The notes under the pieces: generated by a model
The model's database searches: none
The model's input: the letters and a program-made list of their open reading frames with translations, nothing else
Told to the model about the DNA's origin: nothing
Shown: positions 25,310-34,316 of the stretch, in pieces
Numbering within the stretch: the first letter of the stretch is position 1
Layout: every line of letters begins with the position of its first letter
Translations under genes and position numbers: made by a program
Assembly: GCA_963836405.1 (NCBI GenBank)
Contig: CAWIJL010000007.1
Coordinates: 310,001 to 374,000, forward strand
Source: CAWIJJ01 sp963836405
GTDB lineage: Bacteria; Acidobacteriota; Terriglobia; Bryobacterales; Bryobacteraceae
Length of the DNA stretch: 64,000 nt
Direction of reading: 5' to 3'

Positions 25310-27568
25310 ATGACGGGCGGCATCCGTATATCAACAGAGGACTTTCGGCATTTTTTCGAACTTGCCCCCATGCCATTTTGCGTCATTGGATACGATGGAA
25401 CGATCCTGACCGCAAATCAGGCGTCGGATCGAATTCTCGGGCATGTCGGAAATTCACTGTCGGGCCTTGCATTTGAAGCTCTTGCGCATCCGGATGACCG
25501 GCCCGGGGTGATTCAGGCGCTGAGCCGCTGTGCGGATGGAGCACGGCACACCACCTCGAAAGCGCGTTTCCGCCTGGAAGACGGCACATACCGGCACCTG
25601 GTTTGGGACGCATCGCCCGCGCCCGGGGAGCGGATCTTTGTCGTGCTTTACGGCAATACTACGCCCGCCACCGACGAGGAGCGCTTCCGGGGCGTTTTCG
25701 AGCACTCGAAGGACGGGCTTCTGATCATTCACCCCGAAACCGGAATTCTGCTCGAAGCCAATCCAGAGGCGGGCCAAATGCTTTCGCTGGCGGAGGGCGC
25801 CATCGGGCAAATGGCGTTGTGGGAAGTGGAACACTTTGCCGCCGGCCTCGGCCGGGAAATTCTGGAAACGCTGAGAAACGCGGAGAGTTTTCGCCGCGAG
25901 GTGACGCTTCAGGGCGCCGGAAAGTCGCGGACGGTGGAACTGCTTTGCCACGCTCACCGGCACGGAGAGTCCCGCCTGATTCAATGCAGCCTCCGAGACA
26001 CCACTGCGAGGACGGCTGCCGAAGCGGCGTTGCGCGAAAGCGAAGAGCGATTCCGCGTCCTGGTGGACGGCGTGCGCGATTATGCGCTCTTCATGATGGA
26101 TCCGGCGGGCGTAATTGTCAGCTGGAATCCCGGCGCCGAGCGCATTCTGGGCTACTCGGAATCCGAAGCCCTGGGCCGCAGCGGCATCATGATTTTCACG
26201 CTGGAGGACCAGGTAGCGGGACAAGCCGAACGCGAATTCAGAACCGCCGAAAAGGAAGGACGGGCCGAGGACGAAAGGTGGCACGTGCGTAAAGACGGCA
26301 GCCGGTTCTTTGCGAGCGGCATTCTCACCTCCCTCCGGAACGGCGACGGCAGCCTGCGCGGTTTCGCCAAGGTGATGCAGGACATCACGGAACGGAAGAA
26401 CAACGAAGAGGCCCTGCGGGAAACGCAGAAACTGGAAAGCATCGGCTTGCTCGCGGGAGGTGTGGCGCACGATTTCAACAATCTGCTGACGGGCATTCTG
26501 GGAAACGCCAGCCTGGCGCTCGAAGAGCTTCCGCGGGGGAATGCGGGCCGGCCGCTGCTGCAGAATGTGATCGCGGCCAGCAAGCGCGCAGGCGATCTCA
26601 CGCGTCAGTTACTGGCGTATGCCGGCAAGAGCCGGTTCGCGCTGGAGACGCTGCGGATTTCGGATTCCGTTTCCGAAATCGTCGGGCTGATCCACGCCTC
26701 GATACCGGAGGCCGTCGCGCTGGACCTGGAACTCGATCCCGGTGTGCCCGCGATCGAGGCGGACCCGACGCAGATCCAGCAGGTGGCCATGAACCTGGTC
26801 ATCAATGCGGCCGAGGCAATCGAAGGACAGGGCCACATCCGCATCGCGACAGGAAAGCGGAGGCTCACCGAACAGGAGATTCGCGACACGGACGGACTGC
26901 GCCACCTCGAGCCGGGCAACTATGTGTACCTGGAGGTGGAGGACAGCGGAGGCGGCATGGAAGACGAAACGCGGTACAAGATTTTCGACCCGTTCTTCAC
27001 GACGAAATTCACCGGCCGCGGGCTGGGGCTGGCCGCCGTTTCGGGAATCGTTCGCGGGCACAAGGGCGGCATTCTGGTGGCGACCCATCCGGGCCGGGGA
27101 AGCCGCTTCCGCGTGTATCTGCCGGTGGCGGACGGTAAGCCGGGACGGAGTGCGCCCCAGGAGGCGGAGGGGCGGGAGGCCGGGTCGGGAACCATTCTGG
27201 TGGCCGATGACGAGAAACTGGTGCGCGAGGTCGCGCAGAGCGCCCTGGAGCGGAGCGGCTACCGGGTGCTGCTGGCGCGGAACGGCAAGGAAGCCGTGGA
27301 TGTATTTCAGGCGCATGGGTCCGAGATCACCGCCGTGGTGCTGGACCTTGCCATGCCCGTGATGGGAGGGGACGATGCGCTTCCCCATTTGCGCGCGATA
27401 CGCCAGGATGTGCCGGTGCTCATCACCAGCGGGTACGGCGAGATGATGATGACGCAGCGCATGCTCGATAGCGAGCCGTTTATCCAGAAACCGTTTACGG
27501 CGGACCAACTGACGCGCAGCGTGGCCGCCGCCATCAGGGCGCGTCGCGAAGACGGTACCAGGGAGTAG
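25310..27568 (+). CDS. Hybrid histidine kinase: three PAS domains, HisKA, HATPase, receiver
   Basis: 752 residues with no membrane segment, hence cytoplasmic. PAS domains lie at about 10-115, 125-235 and 245-360. HisKA follows with the phospho-acceptor in GGVAHDFNNLL (H387). The ATPase domain has the N-box around MNLVINAAEAI (493-503), DSGGGM (545-550) and a GRGLGLAAV G2 box (569-577). A C-terminal receiver carries the acidic pair D633-D634, phospho-acceptor D679 (VLDLAMP) and K727 (QKPF). It is of the NtrB-like class common in soil bacteria. Target and signal are unknown; no separate response regulator is adjacent. Confidence 0.93.
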   Translation: MTGGIRISTEDFRHFFELAPMPFCVIGYDGTILTANQASDRILGHVGNSLSGLAFEALAHPDDRPGVIQALSRCADGARHTTSKARFRLEDGTYRHLVWDASPAPGERIFVVLYGNTTPATDEERFRGVFEHSKDGLLIIHPETGILLEANPEAGQMLSLAEGAIGQMALWEVEHFAAGLGREILETLRNAESFRREVTLQGAGKSRTVELLCHAHRHGESRLIQCSLRDTTARTAAEAALRESEERFRVLVDGVRDYALFMMDPAGVIVSWNPGAERILGYSESEALGRSGIMIFTLEDQVAGQAEREFRTAEKEGRAEDERWHVRKDGSRFFASGILTSLRNGDGSLRGFAKVMQDITERKNNEEALRETQKLESIGLLAGGVAHDFNNLLTGILGNASLALEELPRGNAGRPLLQNVIAASKRAGDLTRQLLAYAGKSRFALETLRISDSVSEIVGLIHASIPEAVALDLELDPGVPAIEADPTQIQQVAMNLVINAAEAIEGQGHIRIATGKRRLTEQEIRDTDGLRHLEPGNYVYLEVEDSGGGMEDETRYKIFDPFFTTKFTGRGLGLAAVSGIVRGHKGGILVATHPGRGSRFRVYLPVADGKPGRSAPQEAEGREAGSGTILVADDEKLVREVAQSALERSGYRVLLARNGKEAVDVFQAHGSEITAVVLDLAMPVMGGDDALPHLRAIRQDVPVLITSGYGEMMMTQRMLDSEPFIQKPFTADQLTRSVAAAIRARREDGTRE

Positions 27569-27584
27569 CGCGGCGGGCCGGGGC

Positions 27585-28760
27585 TCAACGCCCGGCATTC
27601 AGGAAGCGTGTCAGCCGTTCCATGGCGGGCTCCAGGATAGCGGGCTCGGCGGCATAGCAGATGCGGATCGAGCCCTCGCCTCCAGCCCCGAAGGCGATGC
27701 CCGGAGCGAGTCCGACGCGGGTTTCGACAAGCAGCCGCTTGCAGAAGGCGAAGGAATCCTCGAGACCGTCGATGCGCGGAAACAGGTAGAACGCTCCATC
27801 CGGCTCGGGCACGGTAAGGCCCGCAATTCCGGTCAGCGCGCCCAGGCACAGGTCGCGGTTCGCTTTCAGGCGCTGGAGCATCAGCAGCAGCTCCGATTCG
27901 CCTTCGGCGAGAGCGATTTCCCCGGCCTTTTGGGCGAAGGTGGGCGCGTGCGAAATAATGAATTCGTTGAGCTGGGTGGCCTTGGCGGCAAGATCGCGGC
28001 GCGCCACCAGCCAGCCCACGCGCCAGCCTGTCATGCAGTAGCTCTTCGATAGCGAGTGGACCACCAGGACGGCGTCGTCGCGAGTCGCCTTGCACAGAAT
28101 CGAGGGCACCGGCTCGCCCAGGCGGGTCCCGCCGTAATAGAGCCGGTCGTACACCTCGTCGGCCATCAGCCAGATCTGGTGGCGGCGCGCGAAATTCAGC
28201 AACTGCTGCTGCTCGGCCTCGGTGGCGACCCACCCCAGGGGATTCGACGGCGAGGTGTAGAGCAGGAGGCGCGTGCGCGGCGTGACCGCGGCTTCGAGCG
28301 CATCGAAGTCGATCCGGTACCTCCCCTGGCAGAGCGGATGCGGAATCTGCCGGACGACGGCGTTGGCCATGGCGACGTTGGAAGAGCCGTTGGGCCACGC
28401 CGGGGTGAGGATGAGCGCCTCGTCCCCGGGATCGAGCACCGAGCGGATGCCGACGTTGATGGCCTGCACGCCGGAGGCGGTGACCACGATCTCAGATGCC
28501 GGGTCGAGGTCCACGCCTTGAAGCCTTCGGTAATTCTCGGCGATGGCGCGGCGCAGCGACGGCAGACCCGCATTCTCGGTATAGAAGGTGAACCCTTCCT
28601 CCAGGGCGCGGACGGCGGCGCGCTTGATGTAGTCCGGGGTGGGCAGGTTGGACTCGCCGAAATAGAGGCGCAGCACGCCATCCATGGACATGGCGATTTC
28701 GGCAAGCTCGCGGATGCGCGAATGGGGAACGCGCTCCACCGACCCGGCGACGTGGGGCAT
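27585..28760 (-). CDS. PLP-dependent class I/II aminotransferase
   Basis: 391 residues from ATG 28760. Fold-type I aminotransferase with YTENAGLPSLRRAIAENY, the PLP-stacking region TASGVQAINVGI, TSPSNPLGWV, ADEVYDRL and the Schiff-base lysine in HSLSKSYCMTGWR (K239). C-terminal FGAGGEGSIRICYA holds the substrate-carboxylate arginine. The closest style is the aspartate/aromatic aminotransferase group; the amino donor cannot be told from sequence. It diverges from the isomerase gene with only 34 bases between the starts. Confidence 0.88.
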   Translation of the reverse strand: MPHVAGSVERVPHSRIRELAEIAMSMDGVLRLYFGESNLPTPDYIKRAAVRALEEGFTFYTENAGLPSLRRAIAENYRRLQGVDLDPASEIVVTASGVQAINVGIRSVLDPGDEALILTPAWPNGSSNVAMANAVVRQIPHPLCQGRYRIDFDALEAAVTPRTRLLLYTSPSNPLGWVATEAEQQQLLNFARRHQIWLMADEVYDRLYYGGTRLGEPVPSILCKATRDDAVLVVHSLSKSYCMTGWRVGWLVARRDLAAKATQLNEFIISHAPTFAQKAGEIALAEGESELLLMLQRLKANRDLCLGALTGIAGLTVPEPDGAFYLFPRIDGLEDSFAFCKRLLVETRVGLAPGIAFGAGGEGSIRICYAAEPAILEPAMERLTRFLNAGR

Positions 28761-28780
28761 GAAATATTTTCGCACGGTCC

Positions 28781-28786
28781 TATAAT
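28781..28786 (+). promoter_or_regulatory. -10 box TATAAT before the isomerase gene
   Basis: A consensus TATAAT ends eight bases before the TTG at 28795, predicting a transcript that begins at or next to the start codon. GGAG within the gap could still serve as a weak ribosome site. No -35 match is visible. Confidence 0.4.
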
Positions 28787-28794
28787 GGAGCTTA

Positions 28795-29658
28795 TTGGAC
28801 CAACCATTCCGCACGGCGGCCATCACGGACGAATTTTCGCCGGATCTGGAAACGGCAGCGCGATCGATGGCCGAGGCGGGCATGACCGGCGCGGAGCTGC
28901 GTATGGTGGCCGGCAAGAACATACTGGACTTGACGGACGAGGAATTGGATAGCGCGATCGGCACTCTCCGCGCGCACGGCCTCGAGATTATTTCGCTATC
29001 GAGCCCCCTGCTCAAATGCGTGCTGCCGGACGCGCCGGACGTAGACGAGCGTTTCCAGAAAGACATGTTCGCGGCCACCTACACGTTCGCGGACCAGCCC
29101 AGGCTGGCGGCGCGCGCGTTCGAGATCGCCGCGCGCACCGGCGCCCGTATCGTCCGGGTCTTCTCCTACTGGCGCACGGTGCGGCCGGAAGAGTGTTTCA
29201 GCCGCATCGTGGAAGCGCTCGGCGCGCTGGCGGACCAGGCGGCCGGACGCGGCGTCACCATCGGTCTTGAAAACGAGCATGCCTGCAACATCGGAACGGG
29301 CGAAGAGACGGCGCGCGTGCTGGCGGCTCTCGATCATCCGAACCTGAAGGTCGTCTGGGATCCGGCAAACGCGCTGGTGGCGGGCGAGAAGGCGTTTCCG
29401 GACGGCTACCGGCGCCTGCCGCCGAACCGCATCGCGCACGTTCACGTCAAAGACTGCACGGTGGAGGAACATCGCCCCACGTGGGGGCCGCTCGGCGACG
29501 GGTGGGTCAATTGGCAGGGACAGATCGCTGCCCTGGCGGCGGACGGCTACCGCGGCTGGCTGAGCCTGGAAACCCATTGGGGCGGACCGGGCGGAGACAA
29601 GCTCCAGGCCAGCATGATTTGCGGCCGCCTCCTGAAGCAACTGGCCGCGGCAGGCTGA
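28795..29658 (+). CDS. Sugar phosphate isomerase/epimerase-like TIM barrel
   Basis: 287 residues of the xylose-isomerase-like (AP endonuclease 2) superfamily. The N-terminal strand AAITDEFSPDLETA is close to the family beginning, which supports TTG 28795 as start. Likely metal ligands and core motifs: GVTIGLENEH, KVVWDPANAL, RIAHVHVKDC and GWLSLETHWGG. It probably isomerises or epimerises a sugar or inositol derivative in the cytoplasm. The gene order (divergent aminotransferase, downstream convergent small protein) does not define the substrate. Confidence 0.85.
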   Translation: MDQPFRTAAITDEFSPDLETAARSMAEAGMTGAELRMVAGKNILDLTDEELDSAIGTLRAHGLEIISLSSPLLKCVLPDAPDVDERFQKDMFAATYTFADQPRLAARAFEIAARTGARIVRVFSYWRTVRPEECFSRIVEALGALADQAAGRGVTIGLENEHACNIGTGEETARVLAALDHPNLKVVWDPANALVAGEKAFPDGYRRLPPNRIAHVHVKDCTVEEHRPTWGPLGDGWVNWQGQIAALAADGYRGWLSLETHWGGPGGDKLQASMICGRLLKQLAAAG

Positions 29659-29660
29659 AG

Positions 29661-29879
29661 CTACTTTTTCTTCTCCTGGTTCCAGAGCGCGCGGGAAAGA
29701 ATACGGCCGCAGAACGGACAGTAGTGCATCCCCACGAACTGGTGCCGCTCATCGCCGAAAACCAGGAAGTACTCGGTATCGATCTCGGTGACGATGGTGC
29801 CGTTGGTAAGCTGATGGGGCTGCGCGTGGCGCGCGAGGTCGCGGTCCATCAGGCGGTCGAGTTCGGGGCAGCAGGTCAT
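29661..29879 (-). CDS. Small CPFCG zinc-ribbon-like protein
   Basis: 72 residues with two cysteine pairs, C3-C4 and C54-x2-C57 (HYCPFCGR), likely binding a metal. The middle reads TNGTIVTEIDTEYFLVFGD, a plausible beta sheet. The C-terminus is lysine-rich. No enzymatic motif. It lies 13 bases downstream of the ATPase gene in the same direction and so probably forms a two-gene operon with it. Function unknown. Confidence 0.6.
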   Translation of the reverse strand: MTCCPELDRLMDRDLARHAQPHQLTNGTIVTEIDTEYFLVFGDERHQFVGMHYCPFCGRILSRALWNQEKKK

Positions 29880-29892
29880 GGTCGCTATCTCG

Positions 29893-30492
29893 CTATTGGA
29901 TGGTGCTGGCGCCTTCCACGCCCATGTCGGAGGACAACACGTTGCGGTTCACGTGCTGGTCGAGATCGATGACGTAGGTATCGGCCGATTCGATCAGCAC
30001 GGGAGAGTGCGTGGCGCAGACGATACGAAACTGCTTCTGGTCCGCCAGTTCCTTCAGCATCTTGAGGATGCGCCGCTGATTGGAGATGGAGAGCGCCATT
30101 TCCGGCTCGTCCAGCAGGAGCACGGTGCCGTCCGGCAGCTTCGGAAAACTCTCCTGGAAGAGCGACAGCATGACCTGTCCGTGGCTGGCGATGCGCAGGA
30201 ACTCGAGCATCTGCGGGTGACCCTTGAAAAGCTCCAGTTGGGTGCGCGGGTTATGCTGCTCGGCGTCGAACAGGTAGCTGCGTCCTGGCGCCCGGCCTCC
30301 CGTTTCCAGCTTGTAGATGTACCCGTCCACCTGCTCGCCGCGCAACGCAAGGTGGAGGGACTGGAGCAGGGTGGATTTTCCCGAACCGTTCTCTCCGGTG
30401 AGCATGATCAGCGGATGGGAGAGATCCACCGTCATGGGCATGTGGAAATTGAGGGTTGGAAAGACCGGGTGCGCCAGAATTTTCAGGTACAT
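29893..30492 (-). CDS. ABC-like AAA ATPase (single domain, RecF/SMC-like style)
   Basis: 199 residues. Walker A GENGSGKST (33-41), a signature-like ASHGQVM (102-108), Walker B VLLLDEPE (124-131) and the switch histidine in ATHSP (H162). The compact form with no transmembrane partner fits the AAA_21-type stand-alone ATPases rather than a transporter. SISNQRRILKMLKEL after Walker B and VIDLDQHVNRN near the end are family-like. A TATGCT hexamer lies eight bases before ATG with no Shine-Dalgarno. It is paired with the CPFCG protein; substrate unknown. Confidence 0.8.
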   Translation of the reverse strand: MYLKILAHPVFPTLNFHMPMTVDLSHPLIMLTGENGSGKSTLLQSLHLALRGEQVDGYIYKLETGGRAPGRSYLFDAEQHNPRTQLELFKGHPQMLEFLRIASHGQVMLSLFQESFPKLPDGTVLLLDEPEMALSISNQRRILKMLKELADQKQFRIVCATHSPVLIESADTYVIDLDQHVNRNVLSSDMGVEGASTIQ

Positions 30493-30578
30493 AGGAGTTC
30501 AGCATAGCAGGCGGGTGAGGGGCAAATCGGCACCCGCTCGTGATAGGATAGGAAGTTCCGATATCACCTGAGGTTTTC

Positions 30579-31280
30579 GTGTCCAGAATCACCCGAAAAG
30601 AGTTAAAAAGCGACAAGTTCGCGCTGGAAGTCGAGCACTCCGTTACCTTTCTGGGGGACCATCAGAAAGAGATCATGCGTTACGGCGGAATCGTCGTAAT
30701 CGTGGTTTTGCTGGCGCTCGGCTATTCGTGGTATTCCAAGCGCAAGCATACCGAACGGCAGGATGCCCTGGCCAAGGCGATTCAGGTGCAGGAGGCGCCG
30801 GTCGGGCCGCCCACTCCCGGACAGAATCTGAACTTTCCTACCGAGGACGCCAAGGAGCAGGCTGCGGTCCAGGCGTTCAATCTGGTTCGGACACAATACT
30901 CCGGCAGCGACGAAGCCATGATCGCGCAGTACTACCTCGGCTCCATTCAGGCGGACGAGGGGAAACTGGCGGAAGCTGAAGCGAATCTCAAGAACGTCGC
31001 GGACCATGCGGATGCCAACTACGCCGCTCTGGCCAAACTCTCCCTGGCCCAGATCTACTTCGCCGATGGACGGTCCGCCCAGGGTGAAGCGCTACTCCGT
31101 GAACTGATAGCGAAACCGAGCGCCTTCGTCTCGAAGGAACAGGCGACCATCACACTGGCACGATTCCTGGTCCACAGCAAACCCGCCGAGGCCAGGAAAC
31201 TGCTGGATCCCTTGCGGACGCAGGAAGGCGTGGTCGGGCAGGTCGCGCTATCGCTGTACAGCGAGTTGCCGCCGCAATAA
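30579..31280 (+). CDS. Membrane-anchored YfgM-like TPR protein
   Basis: 233 residues starting at GTG 30579. The short cytoplasmic N-terminus (SRITRKELKSDKFALEVEHS) and one membrane helix (about 36-52, GGIVVIVVLLALGYSWY) precede a periplasmic helical TPR_21-type domain with repeats such as AMIAQYYLGSIQADEGKLAEA and AKLSLAQIYFADGRSAQGEA. This architecture is that of YfgM-like ancillary SecYEG chaperones. It ends 11 bases before dgt. Confidence 0.8.
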   Translation: MSRITRKELKSDKFALEVEHSVTFLGDHQKEIMRYGGIVVIVVLLALGYSWYSKRKHTERQDALAKAIQVQEAPVGPPTPGQNLNFPTEDAKEQAAVQAFNLVRTQYSGSDEAMIAQYYLGSIQADEGKLAEAEANLKNVADHADANYAALAKLSLAQIYFADGRSAQGEALLRELIAKPSAFVSKEQATITLARFLVHSKPAEARKLLDPLRTQEGVVGQVALSLYSELPPQ

Positions 31281-31291
31281 AGCACGGGACC

Positions 31292-32425
31292 ATGCTGGCC
31301 TACCTGCGGTTTCCGGTGGAACGAAGCCGGGGGCGGGCATTTCCGGAGCCGAAACACCCCTATCGCAACGCCTTTCAGCGCGACCGCGACCGTGTTGTCC
31401 ATTCCCGCGCCTTTCGCCGCCTCGAGGACAAGACGCAGGTATTCGCTCCCGACTTTTGCGATCATTTCCGGAACCGGCTGACCCATACCATCGAGGTGGC
31501 GCAGATGGCCCGGACCGTGGCGCACGTGCTCGAACTCGACGGGTATCTGACCGAAGCGCTCGCTCTGGCCCACGACATCGGGCATCCCCCTTTCGCGCAC
31601 GCGGGCGAGGAGGAACTGAACCGGCAGATGCAACGGTTTGGGGAAAGCTTCGACCATAATCTGCACGCGCTGCGCATCGTCGAAAGCTTCGAGCAGCGTT
31701 ACGCCCGTTTTCCGGGGTTGAACCTGACCTTCGAGGTGCGGGAAGGGATTGTCAAGCATTCCCGGGACTTTGCGCCCGGGGAATGCGCCGAGGCCGATTC
31801 GTACCTGCCCGGACTACGCCCTCCGCTCGAGGCGCAACTGATCGACCTGGCCGACGAAATCGCCTACAACACGGCAGACCTGGACGATGCCTGCTCGGCC
31901 GGGGTGGTGGATTCGGTGCAGATTTCGGCCAACGTGCCGGCGTATGCGGCCATTCATGAAACGGTCGAGTTCCAGTTTCCCGGGGCCGGGGCGCGGGAAT
32001 TGTTTTACGAATCCCTGCGCCAACTGGTGGATGCGCTGGTGTCGGGCTTGATCGAAGGGACTGTGGAACGCGCCGGCGAAACGGGCGTGCGGGACGCAGA
32101 GGGCGTTCGAAGCGCGGCAATGCGCGTGGCCGCGTTCTCGCCGCGCGCGGCGGAAACCAGCGGGCAGCTCAAGAAGTTTCTTTACGACAATGTCTACGCG
32201 TCGGCGGCGCTCAACGAGGGGCGGCGGAAGTCGATGCGGATGATCGGCGGGCTGTTCGAGTTCTTTCTGGAATCGCCAGACCGCCTGCCGCCGGCCTACC
32301 GCGCGCGGACCGGGGAAGAGCCCGTTCACCGCGTGGTTTGCGACTACCTGGCGGGGATGACGGACGGCTTTTTCCGCCGCACGTTCGATGGCATTTTCGG
32401 CCGGGACGCTACTCCTCGAGCGTAG
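31292..32425 (+). CDS. dgt: Deoxyguanosinetriphosphate triphosphohydrolase-like HD protein
   Basis: 377 residues with the Dgt HD-domain signature: RDRDRVVHSRAFRRLEDKTQV, RNRLTHTIEVAQMAR (H65) and ALAHDIGHPPFAHAGE (H94-D95 metal ligands), plus the second metal ligand region LADEIAYNTADLDD. It hydrolyses dNTPs to deoxynucleosides and triphosphate. The length fits the shorter bacterial Dgt type 2. It probably shares a transcript with the TPR gene 11 bases upstream. Its 3' end overlaps a small minus-strand gene by 17 bases. Confidence 0.93.
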   Translation: MLAYLRFPVERSRGRAFPEPKHPYRNAFQRDRDRVVHSRAFRRLEDKTQVFAPDFCDHFRNRLTHTIEVAQMARTVAHVLELDGYLTEALALAHDIGHPPFAHAGEEELNRQMQRFGESFDHNLHALRIVESFEQRYARFPGLNLTFEVREGIVKHSRDFAPGECAEADSYLPGLRPPLEAQLIDLADEIAYNTADLDDACSAGVVDSVQISANVPAYAAIHETVEFQFPGAGARELFYESLRQLVDALVSGLIEGTVERAGETGVRDAEGVRSAAMRVAAFSPRAAETSGQLKKFLYDNVYASAALNEGRRKSMRMIGGLFEFFLESPDRLPPAYRARTGEEPVHRVVCDYLAGMTDGFFRRTFDGIFGRDATPRA

Positions 32426-32561
32426 TGAAATTGGAAAGCTCCGCCTCCCGCACGCCGTAGATCTTGATCAATTGCCGCCGGATCTCCTCGGCGATACGCT
32501 CCGGCCTCTCTTCCGGGTCGTGCTCCAGTTCGACTTTGAAAAACAGGTTGGTGCGGCTCAT
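32409..32561 (-). CDS. 50-residue protein of unknown function
   Basis: A short frame with good protein composition: MSRTNLFFKVELEHDPEERP, then an amphipathic helix (IAEEIRRQLIKIYGVREAEL) and a terminal SNFTTLEE, stop at 32411-32409. The beta-alpha-beta character resembles a small ferredoxin-like or ACT-like domain. It overlaps the dgt 3' end by 17 bases and faces the Cys-rich gene, with starts 34 bases apart. Its codon use matches the neighbours. Confidence 0.6.
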   Translation of the reverse strand: MSRTNLFFKVELEHDPEERPERIAEEIRRQLIKIYGVREAELSNFTTLEE

Positions 32562-32581
32562 GAACGGTGTTCGCTGACTCC

Positions 32582-32587
32582 TATACT
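32582..32587 (+). promoter_or_regulatory. -10-like TATACT before the Cys-rich gene
   Basis: TATACT ends seven bases before ATG 32595. An AAAGGG lies in the gap but is too close to the start to be a normal ribosome site, so a leaderless or near-leaderless transcript is likely. Confidence 0.4.
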
Positions 32588-32594
32588 AAAGGGA

Positions 32595-33236
32595 ATGGCT
32601 TGCGCAATTTGTGAGACGCGGCGTCCGCGCCGGTTTTGTCCCGGCGTCGGAGGCGACATTTGCTCGATGTGCTGCGGCACGGAACGGGAAGTCAGTGTGG
32701 ACTGCCCGCTCGATTGTGAATACCTTCAGGAGGCCCGCAAGCACGAGAAGCCCGCGGAGATCGATCCGGAGAGCATTCCCCACAAGGACATTCGCGTTTC
32801 CGAGAAGTTCCTCGCGGAAAATGAGCCGCTGCTTGTGTTTATCGGCCGTACGCTGCTGGCGTATGCCCTCGACATGCCCGGCACCGTGGATTTTGACGTC
32901 CGCGAGGCCCTGGACGCCCTGGCTCAAACGTACCGGACGCTCGAGAGCGGCTTGTATTATGAGTCGGTACCCGTCAATCCGCTCGCCGCCAACCTTTACC
33001 GCGGGTTGCAGGAGGGATTGCGTCAATACCGGGAGGAGGAACACGGCCGGCTCGGACTCACACGCACCCGCGATACCGATGTGCTGGGCCTGCTGGTTTT
33101 CCTGGCGCGCGTGGAGCGGGACCGGAATAACGGACGGCGGCGGGGCCGGTCGTTCATCGACGGCTTGCGCGCATTTTATGAAGAAGACGAGGGTCAACCG
33201 GAAGAACGCTCTCCTTCGTCGCTGCTTTTGCCTTGA
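32595..33236 (+). CDS. Cysteine-rich N-terminal zinc-binding protein, function unknown
   Basis: 213 residues. Eight cysteines crowd the first 41 positions (C3, C6, C15, C23, C26, C27, C37, C41) in a double treble-clef-like arrangement with conserved-looking GTEREVSVDCPLDCEYL. The remainder is helical (ENEPLLVFIGRTLLAYALDM, DFDVREALDALAQTYRTLES). I recognise it only as a lineage-specific conserved hypothetical. The N-terminus probably binds two zinc ions. Its 3' end overlaps the fliM 3' end by 43 bases on the opposite strand. Confidence 0.7.
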   Translation: MACAICETRRPRRFCPGVGGDICSMCCGTEREVSVDCPLDCEYLQEARKHEKPAEIDPESIPHKDIRVSEKFLAENEPLLVFIGRTLLAYALDMPGTVDFDVREALDALAQTYRTLESGLYYESVPVNPLAANLYRGLQEGLRQYREEEHGRLGLTRTRDTDVLGLLVFLARVERDRNNGRRRGRSFIDGLRAFYEEDEGQPEERSPSSLLLP

Positions 33237-34180
33237 GGCAACGAGCGGCGGATGGCTTCGATCACGCAGGCCCTCCTTTTGCCGGCAGCCGCCACCTGGG
33301 CTGTGAACTTGTTGACGCCATTCGCCTTGAGTTCGATCGAACGGTCCACGGAATAGTCGAAGCTCAGCACGTGTCCTTCTTCGAGGGCCAGCAGATCGCG
33401 GATGCGGATGGTGGGCCCTTCCATCCGGGCCTCGAGGAGGACGGACGCTTCCCGCATCAACCGCAGCACCCGTTCCTGTTCGCCCTGGCTGGCATGCGTC
33501 TTGCGAACCGACCATTGCTGGTCGAATTTCTGCCGCATCATTTTGATGACGATGGAGGGCAGCGCGATGTTCATCATTCCCACGGTGTCGCCGATGCGGA
33601 TTTCAATTCCGATTGCGACCACGGCTTCATTTGGCGCCATCAGGTGAAGCAACTGGGGCTCGGTCTCCATCGATTCGATCGTGAAGTCGACCTCCGTCAC
33701 CGATTTCCAGGCTTCACGGAGATCGTGCAGGATGATGCGGAACAGTCCGTCCAGCAACTTCTGCTCGATTTCCGTAATGTCGCGCTGAATCGAGGCCGAA
33801 GAGTTGCCGGTGCCCCCCAACAACATCTCGATGATGGGAAAGATCAGAGAGGAATTCAGTTCCAGAACGCCGCTTCCGTCGTAGGGACTCAGGCCGAGTG
33901 CCACCATGCAGGTGGGCGAGGGGAGCCCGTCGAGAAACTCCGCGTAGGAGAGCTGCTCGACGCTGACCAGATTGACCGTGAGGTAGGAACGCAGGTAGGC
34001 CGACAGACTGGAAACCAAGTTGCGGACAAAGGTGTCGTGCAGCAGGTGGATGGCACGGACCTGAGACTTCGGGATACGGTCGGGCCGTCGAAAGTCGAAC
34101 TTGACGGCCGGCGCCTCCCGTTTGCGTTCCTGTCTACGGAATACCGCATCGATTTCTTGCTGCGATAGCTGCCGGCTCAA
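33194..34180 (-). CDS. fliM: Flagellar motor switch protein FliM
   Basis: About 328 residues, the normal family length. FliM binds CheY-P and sets rotor direction in the C-ring. Start TTG 34180 is chosen because AGGAG lies seven bases upstream and the protein then begins SRQLSQQEIDAVF, the canonical CheY-binding N-terminus. Longer frames from 34357 add unconserved residues. The middle domain contains EMLLGGTGNSS (GGxG) and ITEIEQKLL; the C-terminal SpoA (FliN-like) domain contains DLLALEEGHVLSFDYSVD. It is divergent from the chemotaxis operon, 136 bases between starts. No other flagellar gene is in the window. Confidence 0.93.
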   Translation of the reverse strand: MSRQLSQQEIDAVFRRQERKREAPAVKFDFRRPDRIPKSQVRAIHLLHDTFVRNLVSSLSAYLRSYLTVNLVSVEQLSYAEFLDGLPSPTCMVALGLSPYDGSGVLELNSSLIFPIIEMLLGGTGNSSASIQRDITEIEQKLLDGLFRIILHDLREAWKSVTEVDFTIESMETEPQLLHLMAPNEAVVAIGIEIRIGDTVGMMNIALPSIVIKMMRQKFDQQWSVRKTHASQGEQERVLRLMREASVLLEARMEGPTIRIRDLLALEEGHVLSFDYSVDRSIELKANGVNKFTAQVAAAGKRRACVIEAIRRSLPQGKSSDEGERSSG

Positions 34181-34316
34181 TTCCGCGCTCCTGGTCAATC
34201 TATCGACCGGGCATGTCAAGGACTTTACCGCATCGCGGCGTAAAAAACCGCGTCTTTTTCGCCGGCGCTCTAAGGAATTTCTCCAGTCCACCGATAAATG
34301 GGTTGTAAGGAGTGCA

